Positions 38,866 through 47,147 of a stretch of DNA of 64,000 bases are shown here, one piece after another. The position numbers were made by a program, and so were the translations under genes. The stretch spans positions 160,571 through 224,570 of the forward strand of contig CAADGI010000008.1 in the NCBI GenBank assembly GCA_900696495.1. Reading direction: 5' to 3'. Source of the DNA: an uncultured Alphaproteobacteria bacterium. GTDB taxonomy: Bacteria > Pseudomonadota > Alphaproteobacteria > Micavibrionales > Micavibrionaceae. A model generated the notes under the pieces. It was not told where the DNA came from and did not search any database. It saw nothing but the letters and a program-made list of their open reading frames with translations. Position 1 is the first letter of the stretch. Every line of letters begins with the position of its first letter.

Positions 38866-40206
38866 ATGAGCAAAAAACAACGCTCCTCCACACGCGTGAA
38901 AAAAGGCCGTGATACGGCTTATATCGTCCATCCTGTTTTGCCCGGCGCGAAGCAGAAGCAGGCGCGCGAGCTGGAATCCATTTTGACCGAAGCGGCCGGT
39001 CTGGCGCGGGCGATCAATCTCGATGTCATCAAGATCAAGGTCGCGAAGATCCAGAAGATCAGCCCGGGTTACCTGATCGGCGAAGGAAACCGCGAGATTA
39101 TCGGCGAGGACATCGCCGCGCAAAAGCCGAGCATCGTTATAGTTAATCATAATTTGTCGCCGGTTCAGCAGCGGAACCTTGAGAAGCAATGGAAGGCCAA
39201 GGTTCTCGACCGGACGGGGCTTATTCTCGAGATTTTCGGCGCAAGGGCGCAGACAAGGGAAGGTAAACTCCAGGTGCGGCTGGCCGCGCTCGAATATCAA
39301 AGATCGAGGCTGGTGCGGCAATGGACGCACCTTGAACGCCAGCGCGGCGGCGGCGGATTCCTGGGCGGTCCGGGTGAATTGCAGAAAGAACTCGACCGGC
39401 GGCGGCTGGATGATCTGATCCTGAATATCAAGAAGGATTTAGAGGATGTGCGACGGACACGGAATATCAGCCGCAAAAGCCGCGAGCGGATTCCGCTGCC
39501 GGTGGTGGCGTTGGTCGGGTACACGAACGCGGGGAAATCGACGCTGTTCAATCGTTTGACGAAGGCGAATGTTTTTGCCGAGGATGTGCCGTTCGCGACG
39601 CTCGACCCGACGCTGAGGAAAATCAAACTACCGGGACGGCAATCGGCGATTTTGTCGGATACGGTGGGATTTATTTCCGACCTGCCGACGAACCTTGTCG
39701 CGTCTTTCCGCGCGACGCTTGAGCAGATTACCTATGCCGATGTGATTATTCACGTCATCGACGTATCGCAGGATGACCACGAGGCGCAGAAGGACGACGT
39801 GATTAAAATCCTCGGCGATCTCGGCATTGAATATGATTCCGACGAACGGATCATCGAGGCCTATAATAAAGTCGACCGCGCGGGCGGCGATCTGAAGCAG
39901 GATTTGACGCGCAAACAGAAATTTGATCACCGCAAGGCGGTTATTTCGGCGCTTACGGGCGCGGGGCTGGAGGGGCTGCTAGAAAGCGTTTCCAAGGTCC
40001 TGTCCGGCGACCGGGTAGAGGTGACGTTCAAGGTTGAACCGGGCGACGGCGCGGCTATATCGTTCCTGTATGATCATGGCGATGTCGTGAAGCGGCAGGA
40101 TAAAGATAAGTTAAGTATATTCAAGGTCAGAATGGACGAATCCGAGATCGGGAAGTTTGAAAGCCGTTACGGTTACAAGGTGCGGCGCGGCAGGAAAAAG
40201 AAATGA
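38866..40206 (+). CDS. hflX: GTPase HflX
   Basis: Ribosome-associated GTPase that helps split or rescue stalled ribosomes. The 446-residue protein has the N-terminal HflX domain (VAKIQKISPGYLIGEGNREI, VNHNLSPVQQRNLEKQWKAK, VLDRTGLILEIF, then GGGFLGGPGE) and a G domain with G1 GYTNAGKSTLFN, G2/G3 region FATLDPTLRKIKLP and DTVGFISDLPTNLV, and G4-like AYNKVD. It follows hfq and is coupled (ATGA) to the phosphatase gene. Confidence 0.96.
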   Translation: MSKKQRSSTRVKKGRDTAYIVHPVLPGAKQKQARELESILTEAAGLARAINLDVIKIKVAKIQKISPGYLIGEGNREIIGEDIAAQKPSIVIVNHNLSPVQQRNLEKQWKAKVLDRTGLILEIFGARAQTREGKLQVRLAALEYQRSRLVRQWTHLERQRGGGGFLGGPGELQKELDRRRLDDLILNIKKDLEDVRRTRNISRKSRERIPLPVVALVGYTNAGKSTLFNRLTKANVFAEDVPFATLDPTLRKIKLPGRQSAILSDTVGFISDLPTNLVASFRATLEQITYADVIIHVIDVSQDDHEAQKDDVIKILGDLGIEYDSDERIIEAYNKVDRAGGDLKQDLTRKQKFDHRKAVISALTGAGLEGLLESVSKVLSGDRVEVTFKVEPGDGAAISFLYDHGDVVKRQDKDKLSIFKVRMDESEIGKFESRYGYKVRRGRKKK

Positions 40207-41015
40207 GCGCGGATACACAGAAGGTTTCTGGAGTCATTATCGAGTGCGCGGAAAAATATATCCTGCCGCGTTACAAGGCGCTCGCGCAGCATGAAATCTC
40301 GGCGAAAACGAGCCCGCGCGACCTGGTGACGCAGGCGGATCTCGATGTCGAGGAGCATCTGACCCGTGTGTTGCCCGGTTTGCTGCCGGGCTCTATCGTT
40401 ATCGGCGAGGAGGCGGCGTCGAAAAACCCGGCATTGCTGGACCAGCTGGATGATAAATCGCTGAAAATCTGGATCGTCGACCCGGTGGACGGGACGCATA
40501 ATTTCGTTCATAGCAAAAGAGAATTCGGGGTAATGCTGGCGCTGATCGAAAACGGCGAGGCGCGGCAGGGCTGGATTTACGATGTGCTCGGTAAGGAAAT
40601 GACCGTTGCCGAGCGCGGCGGAGGGGCATTTGCGGGTTCGAGAAAATTGAATGTAAATGCCCAGAATGCGGCCGCGAAAATGAGCGGGCATATAAATCCG
40701 TGGTTTTTTCCTAAGCAATACCGTGAATATATTCAGCAATCCGTTAAAAAATTCGGTTCGACGTTTTCAATGGCCTGCGCGGCGCATGAATATCTGCGGG
40801 TGGCGAAGGGGGAGGCGCAATTCTGCATCTACAGCCGCCTGAAGCCGTGGGATCATGTCGCGGGGACATTGATTGTCGAGGAGGCCGGCGGTTACGCGGC
40901 GAAATGGGACGGCGCCCGCTATACACCGCAGGACCGGGACAAGGGCCTGATCGTGGCTGCTGGCGAAAAAGACTGGCGGGAAGTTTATGACGTGCTTCTG
41001 AAAGACGTTCTCTAG
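40203..41015 (+). CDS. Inositol monophosphatase family protein
   Basis: 270-residue member of the Li-sensitive, Mg-dependent phosphatase superfamily (SuhB, CysQ, HisN-type). Metal ligands are seen in LVTQADLDVEEHL, VIGEEAA, IVDPVDGTHNFV and KPWDHVAGTLIVEEAGGYAA. The substrate could be inositol phosphate, 3'-phosphoadenosine phosphate or histidinol phosphate. If a CysQ-like role on PAP applied, it would suit the PAPS-type sulfotransferase encoded 0.8 kb away, but this is speculation. The start overlaps the hflX stop; the stop overlaps the convergent mazG by 4 nt. Confidence 0.9.
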   Translation: MSADTQKVSGVIIECAEKYILPRYKALAQHEISAKTSPRDLVTQADLDVEEHLTRVLPGLLPGSIVIGEEAASKNPALLDQLDDKSLKIWIVDPVDGTHNFVHSKREFGVMLALIENGEARQGWIYDVLGKEMTVAERGGGAFAGSRKLNVNAQNAAAKMSGHINPWFFPKQYREYIQQSVKKFGSTFSMACAAHEYLRVAKGEAQFCIYSRLKPWDHVAGTLIVEEAGGYAAKWDGARYTPQDRDKGLIVAAGEKDWREVYDVLLKDVL

Positions 41016-41794
41016 GATTTTTTCTTTTCTTTATTCTTTTCGGCGACCCACATGCGTTCCATTTCCTCGAGCGGGGCTTGTGAAATATCTTTTTTTTGAT
41101 CACGGAATTGTTTTTCGATGCCACGGAAACGGCGCTCGAATTTGTCGCTGCACTGACGAAGCGCGTCTTCGGCGTCGATATCGTTCATGCGGGCGAAATT
41201 GACGAGGACGAATAGAAGATCGCCGAATTCTTCCTGCTTATCCTTTAAATCGCCGGATTGGACGGCCTCGCGCAGTTCGCCGAGCTCTTCCTCGAGTTTG
41301 TCGAGAACATCATCGAGTTTTTTCCATTCGAAACCGACTTTCGCGGCTTTATCCTGGAGTTTTTTGGCGCGGAGAAGGGCGGGGAGCGACTTGGGCACGG
41401 CATCGAGGACGCTTTCGCGGGTTTTTTCCTTCGATTTCTGCTTGTCCCAGATGACATTGACGTCCGAAGCAGACTTCGCTTTTTCGTCGCCGAAAAAATG
41501 GGGGTGGCGCTCGATCATCTTGGAGGTTATGCCCCGGATGACGTCATTGATATCGAAATGGCCGGCCTCTTTCGCCATCTGGGCGTGATAGACGGGTTGT
41601 AATAGAAGATCGCCGAGTTCTTCTTGTAGATCGGCCATGTCATTGCGGCCAATGGCATCGGCCACTTCGTAGGCTTCCTCGATCGTGTAGGGCGCAATCG
41701 TTTCAAAATTTTGCTGCAGGTCCCACGGACAGCCGCCATCGGGGTCGCGTAATTTTGCCATGACGGCGATCAGTTCATCAATGGGGTGCTTCAT
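41012..41794 (-). CDS. mazG: Nucleoside triphosphate pyrophosphohydrolase MazG
   Basis: House-cleaning NTP pyrophosphatase. The 260-residue protein has two MazG domains: residues ~20-110 with CPWDLQQNFETIAPYTIEEA, EEAYEVADAI and LQEELGDLLLQ, and ~150-245 with LDDVLDKLEEELGELREAVQ and EEFGDLLFVLVN. The paired ExxE and ExxD metal-binding helices are visible in both. The hflX-mazG neighbourhood is conserved. It is convergent with the phosphatase gene, and 16 nt separate its start from the sulfotransferase stop on the same strand. Confidence 0.95.
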   Translation of the reverse strand: MKHPIDELIAVMAKLRDPDGGCPWDLQQNFETIAPYTIEEAYEVADAIGRNDMADLQEELGDLLLQPVYHAQMAKEAGHFDINDVIRGITSKMIERHPHFFGDEKAKSASDVNVIWDKQKSKEKTRESVLDAVPKSLPALLRAKKLQDKAAKVGFEWKKLDDVLDKLEEELGELREAVQSGDLKDKQEEFGDLLFVLVNFARMNDIDAEDALRQCSDKFERRFRGIEKQFRDQKKDISQAPLEEMERMWVAEKNKEKKKS

Positions 41795-41810
41795 GAAAGA
41801 ACCCTAACAT

Positions 41811-42701
41811 TTAATCCGTGCAAGCGGAATGCCATATAGGCAAGGGTCCGGTGATTTTTTCGAGCATTTCGACCTGTCCGAAAAGCCGGTCCTCAAGCCA
41901 TTTGCGGTCGTCGGCGGGTATGGAACAGTCGGATTCGTTTTTTTCAGTTCCGAATATCAGCTGCCTGAGCCCGATTTTCTTGGCGGCATTTATGACCGGG
42001 TAAAGGCGGTGGCGGCGGAGCCAGGCGGCGCTTTTATGAGCGGTGCTGGCAAGTGCGGGGATCGGGGCTTCCGCGGAGCTGTTGTAACGGCGGCTGTTTT
42101 CAGCGGACGGCAGCCTGCAGGGGATTTGCAGCGCGTTGCAGATCGCGGTGACATAAGCGGCAAGACCGGCTTTCATATCTTCCTGAAAGACGAAATGGAT
42201 ATTGTTTTTATCGTAGACAGAAAGCCATTCCTGGAGATGGCGGACGTAATAGCTGCTGCTTAGAATTTGCGGATTTTGCGCGCAGGCTTGTTGCAGCGTA
42301 CCCACGACGAGACCGTAACGCTTGTAATGACAGTAAAGAGAAAAGGAGCGCGTAACGGGATGGCGCAGCGGGCAGAGCAAGCGAATGTCACGGCCGAAAA
42401 TATTGTAAACGCGTTTTGCGGCGCCCGGGGTGTCAAAGACAGTCGTTGAAATTTCCGCCATGAGGTTATGCGCAGGCGCCGGCTTAAAATGCTCGCGGTA
42501 GAATTCGAGGCCGCGGTCATAATGGCGATCGAAGTAGAATGTTTCCTTGACGCCGGAAGGAAGGCACACATCACCGCGCGAGCGTAGATACCGGTCGATC
42601 CAGCTTGTTCCCGAGCGCTGCGGTCCCATCGACAAAACATATGGCCGGTCGAAAACCGGGGACGTTGAAATTCTGGATGGTTGCGGGGCGATCAGGTGCA
42701 T
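41811..42701 (-). CDS. PAPS-dependent sulfotransferase
   Basis: 296-residue cytosolic sulfotransferase that would move sulfate from PAPS to a hydroxyl of a sugar or lipid. The 5'-phosphosulfate loop is at residues 26-34 (GPQRSGTSW) and the 3'-phosphate site RHPVTRSFSLY at 113-123. The order matches the Sulfotransfer_1/3 families. The acceptor is unknown; the neighbouring polysaccharide genes suggest a surface glycan. It is the first gene of the accessory region, followed on the same strand by mazG. No strong ribosome site is seen before the ATG. Confidence 0.85.
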   Translation of the reverse strand: MHLIAPQPSRISTSPVFDRPYVLSMGPQRSGTSWIDRYLRSRGDVCLPSGVKETFYFDRHYDRGLEFYREHFKPAPAHNLMAEISTTVFDTPGAAKRVYNIFGRDIRLLCPLRHPVTRSFSLYCHYKRYGLVVGTLQQACAQNPQILSSSYYVRHLQEWLSVYDKNNIHFVFQEDMKAGLAAYVTAICNALQIPCRLPSAENSRRYNSSAEAPIPALASTAHKSAAWLRRHRLYPVINAAKKIGLRQLIFGTEKNESDCSIPADDRKWLEDRLFGQVEMLEKITGPLPIWHSACTD

Positions 42702-42782
42702 GCGAGAGGCGCGGTTTCAGTTTCATTTTATGCCATTCGCGCACGCGGGCAATTACCGGCAGGGATTTATCCCGAACTTCGC

Positions 42783-43844
42783 TTAGGCTATTTGTGTTGC
42801 CGGAAAATCATAAGTGATGCGCAGAGGCAGACTATTGGTTGCATTATCCTTGAGCACGTTGGCATTCGTGTATCCCTGCATCGTGCCCCAGATCCATGAA
42901 AATGTGATGGCGTCGCCGTTTTGAAGGTTGGTATTTGGGTTCATTTCGAACAACGTAGAGTTGGTTTTTGAAATGGCCGTCGGTGCGATGCCGGTGCCAT
43001 TGCGGGTGACGAGCGTGCCGCGCCGTTCGGTCAGGGTGTAATCGGTACCTGCGTCGTGGGCAATGGTGACGTAGACGCGGTCGGCGGTGGGGCTGAAGGT
43101 TACAGCCGAAACGCGCGGTCCCAAGGTTCCTGTCGCCGGGATTTTATTAAGCAGCGCGAGAATGCGGCGGGCTGTTCGTCCGGCAAAGGCTTCGTATCCG
43201 GCTTGTGTGAGATGAAGGTTATCGTCATAAGCGAGGTCCCAGAAGCCCGGCGTTTCATGAATGTGCGGGCAGGAATTCCAGATTTCCCAGATGATCTTGC
43301 GCATCAGGCCGTAGCCGGTGAATTCGGAGCTGGTTTTATTGCCGCCGATCGGCACCATAAGGAAAAGCGGGTTGGCAAGCTGCGCACGCAAGTAATCAAT
43401 ATAGGAAAGAAAAGCTGATTTGCATTCCGTCGTGGTAATCGTGCCGGTATGCAAGGCTTCGGAATCTTTTTCACCTTGGACGATGACGACGACATCGATG
43501 TCGCGGCGCCTGATGCCCGCATTGTCGACGGCGGTGAGCGCGCCCAGGAGGTTGGGGCCTGGCGCTCCGGCATCGTAATCCCAGAAGTAGCCGTTGCCTG
43601 TATCGGCATCCTTATGGATTGCGACGCCGCTGCCTGCGCCGTTGATGGTGTTGACGACTGGATAATAGCTTTGCAGCGCAGTGATAAAGGCCGTGTTGCC
43701 AGCACCGGAAAAGCTTGTGAACATGCGGCTGGCGTTTGACTGGCCGACCCACAGGACGTTTAAAGTTTTGTTGCGCAGTTTGTTGGCGCAATTTTGACGC
43801 GGGCGCAGACCCGCCCCGAGGGCGAGGCTTGTTCTAATGCTCAT
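42783..43844 (-). CDS. SGNH-hydrolase carbohydrate esterase-like protein
   Basis: 353 residues from ATG 43844, chosen because AGGAG lies 6 nt upstream; an upstream in-frame start at 43898 would run through a terminator hairpin. It has esterase features: Ser36 in WVGQSNASR, QGEKDSEA (QGExD as in sialate/acetylxylan esterases of the SASA type) and the DxxH pair Asp208/His211 in YDDNLHLTQAGYEAF. A beta-rich C-terminal domain (about 245-353) of unknown type follows. No signal peptide is evident; the N-terminus (SIRTSLALGAGLRPRQ) resembles phage structural protein starts. Probably removes acetyl groups from a glycan, or is a tail-associated esterase remnant. Confidence 0.7.
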   Translation of the reverse strand: MSIRTSLALGAGLRPRQNCANKLRNKTLNVLWVGQSNASRMFTSFSGAGNTAFITALQSYYPVVNTINGAGSGVAIHKDADTGNGYFWDYDAGAPGPNLLGALTAVDNAGIRRRDIDVVVIVQGEKDSEALHTGTITTTECKSAFLSYIDYLRAQLANPLFLMVPIGGNKTSSEFTGYGLMRKIIWEIWNSCPHIHETPGFWDLAYDDNLHLTQAGYEAFAGRTARRILALLNKIPATGTLGPRVSAVTFSPTADRVYVTIAHDAGTDYTLTERRGTLVTRNGTGIAPTAISKTNSTLFEMNPNTNLQNGDAITFSWIWGTMQGYTNANVLKDNATNSLPLRITYDFPATQIA

Positions 43845-43862
43845 CTTGATCTCCTGGAAATG

Positions 43863-43884
43863 AAAAAGGCCCCGTGCGGGGCCT
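43863..43884 (-). terminator. Strong hairpin with T-run in the leader of the SGNH gene
   Basis: A perfect 7-bp stem AGGCCCC/GGGGCCT around a 4-nt loop (43867-43884). On the minus strand it is followed by TTTTTC and then 7 nt later the AGGAG ribosome site of the SGNH gene (ATG 43844). As an intrinsic terminator in the 5' leader it would insulate or attenuate the gene. On the plus strand it is followed by GAAAAAAG, not a T-run, so it reads only toward the SGNH gene. Confidence 0.7.
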
Positions 43885-43910
43885 GAAAAAAGGCGCAATT
43901 CTGGCGTTGA

Positions 43911-43934
43911 TATTTAGGAATATAAGCCTAAATA
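43911..43934. promoter_or_regulatory. Perfect inverted repeat between divergent SGNH and ligase genes
   Basis: TATTTAGG (43911-43918) and CCTAAATA (43927-43934), 8-bp arms with an 8-nt AT-rich centre, in a low-GC 162-nt gap between two divergent genes. The symmetry and location fit a dimeric regulator operator overlapping promoters, or a short stem-loop. No regulator is encoded next to it. Confidence 0.45.
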
Positions 43935-44006
43935 TAAAAAATTGCAAGTGATAAGTTTCGGGCGGGTGTTGCGGGGTCAAAACGGGTATGAGAGCTTTTT
44001 AAGGTT

Positions 44007-45224
44007 ATGCTTATTCCAGCAACCCAGAATCATCCGGAGCCAGTATCCAGCCGCATAGGCTATTTCATGGCGACGGTATGGTTTCTTTATCTGGTTTTGA
44101 AGCCTGTTTATCTGATGCCGCATGGCTTGCCGCAACTGTCGGATGCTGTCCTTGCAGCGGGGTTGATCCCTGCAATGATTTTCATGTTTTTGAATGCGCG
44201 GTCGGGGATTACACAAGCGGCACTGGCGGGCGGGTTATTCGTGGCGCTGACGGTTACGATCAACCTGGTGAATTACATTTTTATTCCGGATAAAAAGTTC
44301 ATTCTTGCCGCGCTTTATTATCCTTACAATTTCATGATTTTTTTATTCGTTGTTTTCCTGTTCCGGCAGGATACGAGGCGCATGGCGCGGCTCACGCTGT
44401 GGGGAATTTTGATCGGGCTGGCGATTCAGACGTTTGTTTCACATTTTTTTCCGAATTTCGGGCAGGGGTCGGCGCGGGTGACGGGAAGTTTTTCCAATCC
44501 GAACCAGCTTGCCTACTGGGCATTGCTTTCGGCGGCGATGCTGGTTTTTCTGCGGCGCAATCAGAAATTCGGATGGATGGATTGTGTAGCGATATTCCTT
44601 GCGGGATTTTTGCAGACATTGGCGCTTTCGAAGGCAGGGATTATTACTTTCGGGCTTTTTCTTTTCTTGCTGGTGTTTATTCCACAGACGCCGCGTTTAG
44701 TGAAGATGGGTTTATTATTCCTGTTAATGGCGGGAGTTTCATATTTTTCATTTTCAACCGGCGCGGTCAGTTTAAAAAGTTTTGAGCGCGTGACGGCGCG
44801 GTTGCAGACGATCGGGGTGGAAGCCGATGATTCCCTCGAAGGGCGCGGCTATGACCGGATCATGAAAAACCCCGGCTATATCATCACCGGCGCGGGCGAG
44901 GGCGGTTTCGAGCGTTTCCAGGGCTGGAGCGGGCCCGCGGAGTTGCATTCAGGCCTTGCGACGGTTTTGTTTTCGTACGGCATTCTTGGGCTGATGTTTT
45001 TCGGAGCGTTTTTGTATTTTATTTTTTACCACCAGCCGTGGTACTGCCTCGCGGTTTTATTCATCGTCCTGCTGTTCGGCGTGACGTCGCAAACCATCAG
45101 GTTTACCCATACATGGGTTTTTTTGGGCGTGGCATGCGGCAGTTGCCTGATCAGAAGGGAAGAAGCAACCGCAAGGCGGGGCGCGATTCCAGAAGCCCAA
45201 CCGCTGCAACGGCAATCAGCATAA
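44007..45224 (+). CDS. O-antigen ligase/polymerase-like membrane protein
   Basis: 405-residue polytopic protein with about ten hydrophobic segments and the Wzy_C/O-antigen-ligase region: the conserved GSFSNPNQLAYWALLSAAML, then a long periplasmic loop with GRGYDRIMKNPGYIITGAGEG and WSGPAELHSGLATVLFSYGI. Such proteins polymerise surface glycans or attach them to lipid A or other acceptors; which one applies here cannot be told. The last 74 nt overlap the convergent flippase gene, an unusually long 3' overlap. The base composition is slightly lower in GC than the core genes around it. Confidence 0.82.
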   Translation: MLIPATQNHPEPVSSRIGYFMATVWFLYLVLKPVYLMPHGLPQLSDAVLAAGLIPAMIFMFLNARSGITQAALAGGLFVALTVTINLVNYIFIPDKKFILAALYYPYNFMIFLFVVFLFRQDTRRMARLTLWGILIGLAIQTFVSHFFPNFGQGSARVTGSFSNPNQLAYWALLSAAMLVFLRRNQKFGWMDCVAIFLAGFLQTLALSKAGIITFGLFLFLLVFIPQTPRLVKMGLLFLLMAGVSYFSFSTGAVSLKSFERVTARLQTIGVEADDSLEGRGYDRIMKNPGYIITGAGEGGFERFQGWSGPAELHSGLATVLFSYGILGLMFFGAFLYFIFYHQPWYCLAVLFIVLLFGVTSQTIRFTHTWVFLGVACGSCLIRREEATARRGAIPEAQPLQRQSA

Positions 45225-46551
45225 GCGCGGCGACAGGCGCGGAAACGACATGCATTGCCGTCAGAATGATTACCACAGAAGCGGCGCCGATCTGCAAGGC
45301 GGCTGAAAGCGTTATCGTTTTAAGTCTGCCTTTACGGAGAATGGCATAGCTTGTCGCGGTCATAAGGCCAAGCGTGCCGATGACGGTTGCTATCGCGGCG
45401 CCTGTGCCGCCGTAGACGGGGACGAGAGCAAGAAGGGCGATCAATAGAACGCACAGTGCCAGAGCGTGGACCATCATTGCGGCGGCGGAATGACCCGCAA
45501 TGCCGAGATAATTCCCGGCGCCGCCGAAACCGGCGAAGATGATCGCTGAAAGAGCGAGCCAGATGAACAGGCTGTAGGCGCCGGCAAAATCGCCGAACAA
45601 TGCAAATACATAGGGCAGAAGCAGGAGGAAAAGCGCGGTGCCGAGAAGCGTTCCGGCGAGGGTAAGGCTGCGCACGGCCTCGAATTCAGCCATCATGGCT
45701 GAGGTTTGCTGATTTTTAATCTGTGCGCCCATGCGCGGCATCTGGACCTGATTCATGATCAGACGAGGAAGATCGAGGAACTGCGCGAATTTCATGGCGA
45801 GTGTGTAATCGGCCACGATTGCCGCGGGCGTGAAAATGCCCAGGAAGAATATCACAATGTTGCTGAGCGATTTGGACATCATGTGTCCGGCCATCATCTG
45901 GGCGCTGTAGGCCATGTCCCATTTTGTAAACAGGAAATTGGCATTCAGCGGAACGGGATCGCGGAGGTATAATAAAAAGAAAGAAAGCGCGTATGAAGCG
46001 GCATAGGCGGTGGCGATCCATGCCGGGTCTTTCATGACGAGCAGGACAATACATAGAAAGAGCAGCCGGAAAATATTCGGCCAGACTTCGAAATGCATGA
46101 CCATGGTCGGGACGTCCTGCCGCGCGCGATACCAAGCGGCGAGGATACTGTTCAGCGCGTAGGCCGGGATCATCCATGAAAGCGATGAAAACCAGGCGCC
46201 CAGATTTTCTTTATGCATGAATACAGCCAGTTGGCCGGCGAACATTTTTTCAAGAAATACAATTAAAAATCCGATCATCAGCGCATAGAACAGCGCCGCG
46301 CCGAGCCGCTCGCGGTGGAGATTTTTTTCATGATCGCGGGAGACGTGGTAGAGGATGACGGTCTGGAACTGCGCTGCGAGCGTGGCGGCGATCACAAAAT
46401 TAAAAGCATAGGCGATCATGATCTCGCCGAAGATATCCTTGCCGGCTATGCGGGTGATCAGCCATATAACGCCGAGCGCGGCGAAAGATGTGACGAACTT
46501 GCCGCCGAGCGAGAACAGGCCTGAGCGCAGATAGAGTTGCCGGATAGTCAT
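45151..46551 (-). CDS. Polysaccharide flippase (Wzx/MATE-like)
   Basis: 466 residues from ATG 46551 with about 14 hydrophobic segments spread over the whole length, no soluble domain, and the look of the polysaccharide transporter (PST/MOP) superfamily: starts IRQLYLRSGLFSLGGKFVTS, contains FGEIMIAYAFNFVIAATLAA and a central cluster LSNIVIFFLGIF. It would move undecaprenyl-linked glycan units across the inner membrane. It is convergent with the ligase-like gene (74-nt overlap) and divergent from the acetyltransferase. A TTG at 46584 is a less likely start. Confidence 0.82.
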   Translation of the reverse strand: MTIRQLYLRSGLFSLGGKFVTSFAALGVIWLITRIAGKDIFGEIMIAYAFNFVIAATLAAQFQTVILYHVSRDHEKNLHRERLGAALFYALMIGFLIVFLEKMFAGQLAVFMHKENLGAWFSSLSWMIPAYALNSILAAWYRARQDVPTMVMHFEVWPNIFRLLFLCIVLLVMKDPAWIATAYAASYALSFFLLYLRDPVPLNANFLFTKWDMAYSAQMMAGHMMSKSLSNIVIFFLGIFTPAAIVADYTLAMKFAQFLDLPRLIMNQVQMPRMGAQIKNQQTSAMMAEFEAVRSLTLAGTLLGTALFLLLLPYVFALFGDFAGAYSLFIWLALSAIIFAGFGGAGNYLGIAGHSAAAMMVHALALCVLLIALLALVPVYGGTGAAIATVIGTLGLMTATSYAILRKGRLKTITLSAALQIGAASVVIILTAMHVVSAPVAALMLIAVAAVGLLESRPALRLLLPF

Positions 46552-46631
46552 GAGAGTACCGGGAAATACATAATTTAAGGCCAATTTAGCATGAAATGTA
46601 TTTTCATTCTAAAGTTTGGTAGGCTGGAGGC

Positions 46632-47147
46632 ATGACTGTTCACAAGGTTATTGCCCGGGTTTTCCTCCATCTATACCGCCGCTCGATCAGGTTTGCGCGG
46701 GAAACGGGAGTTCGCCTCGTGGTCGCGGAGGCCGGGAAGGATTTGAGGATTTTCGGCCGGGTGCGTATCGATATGCCGCAGAAGGTTTATATAGGGGACG
46801 ATTGCAGGCTTAACGAGGGCGTTCTGATTGTAGGCCGCGACGAGGTGCGCATTGGAAACGGCGTGACGTTATCGGCGCATGTCATGATTACGTCAGCGGG
46901 AATTGAAAGCGGCCCGCCGCGCCGTCATTCGCAGGCGCCAGTGGCGGTCGGGGATAATGTGTGGCTTGCGGCGAATGTCACGATCTTGTCGGGTGTCAAA
47001 ATCGGCGAGGGGGCTATGATTGCCGCCGGAGCTGTTGTTACGGAAGATATTCCCGCCAATGTCATGGCGGCGGGAGTTCCTGCACGGGTGATCAAGCCGC
47101 TGCAGTCCTTTCATGAGCGCGGCAAGCCGCAGACGCTGGCCGCATGA
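46632..47147 (+). CDS. Hexapeptide-repeat O-acetyltransferase
   Basis: 171-residue left-handed beta-helix acetyltransferase (LbH, WbbJ/maltose acetyltransferase-like). Repeats run from IGDDCRLNEGVLIVGRDEVR through VAVGDNVWLAANVTILSGVK to IGEGAMIAAGAVVTEDIPAN, ending with the family-typical AAGVPARVIKPL. The likely catalytic histidine lies in RRHSQAPV. Acetyl-CoA-dependent modification of a glycan is the probable role. The stop overlaps the next glycosyltransferase start by 4 nt, so the two are coupled. Confidence 0.85.
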   Translation: MTVHKVIARVFLHLYRRSIRFARETGVRLVVAEAGKDLRIFGRVRIDMPQKVYIGDDCRLNEGVLIVGRDEVRIGNGVTLSAHVMITSAGIESGPPRRHSQAPVAVGDNVWLAANVTILSGVKIGEGAMIAAGAVVTEDIPANVMAAGVPARVIKPLQSFHERGKPQTLAA

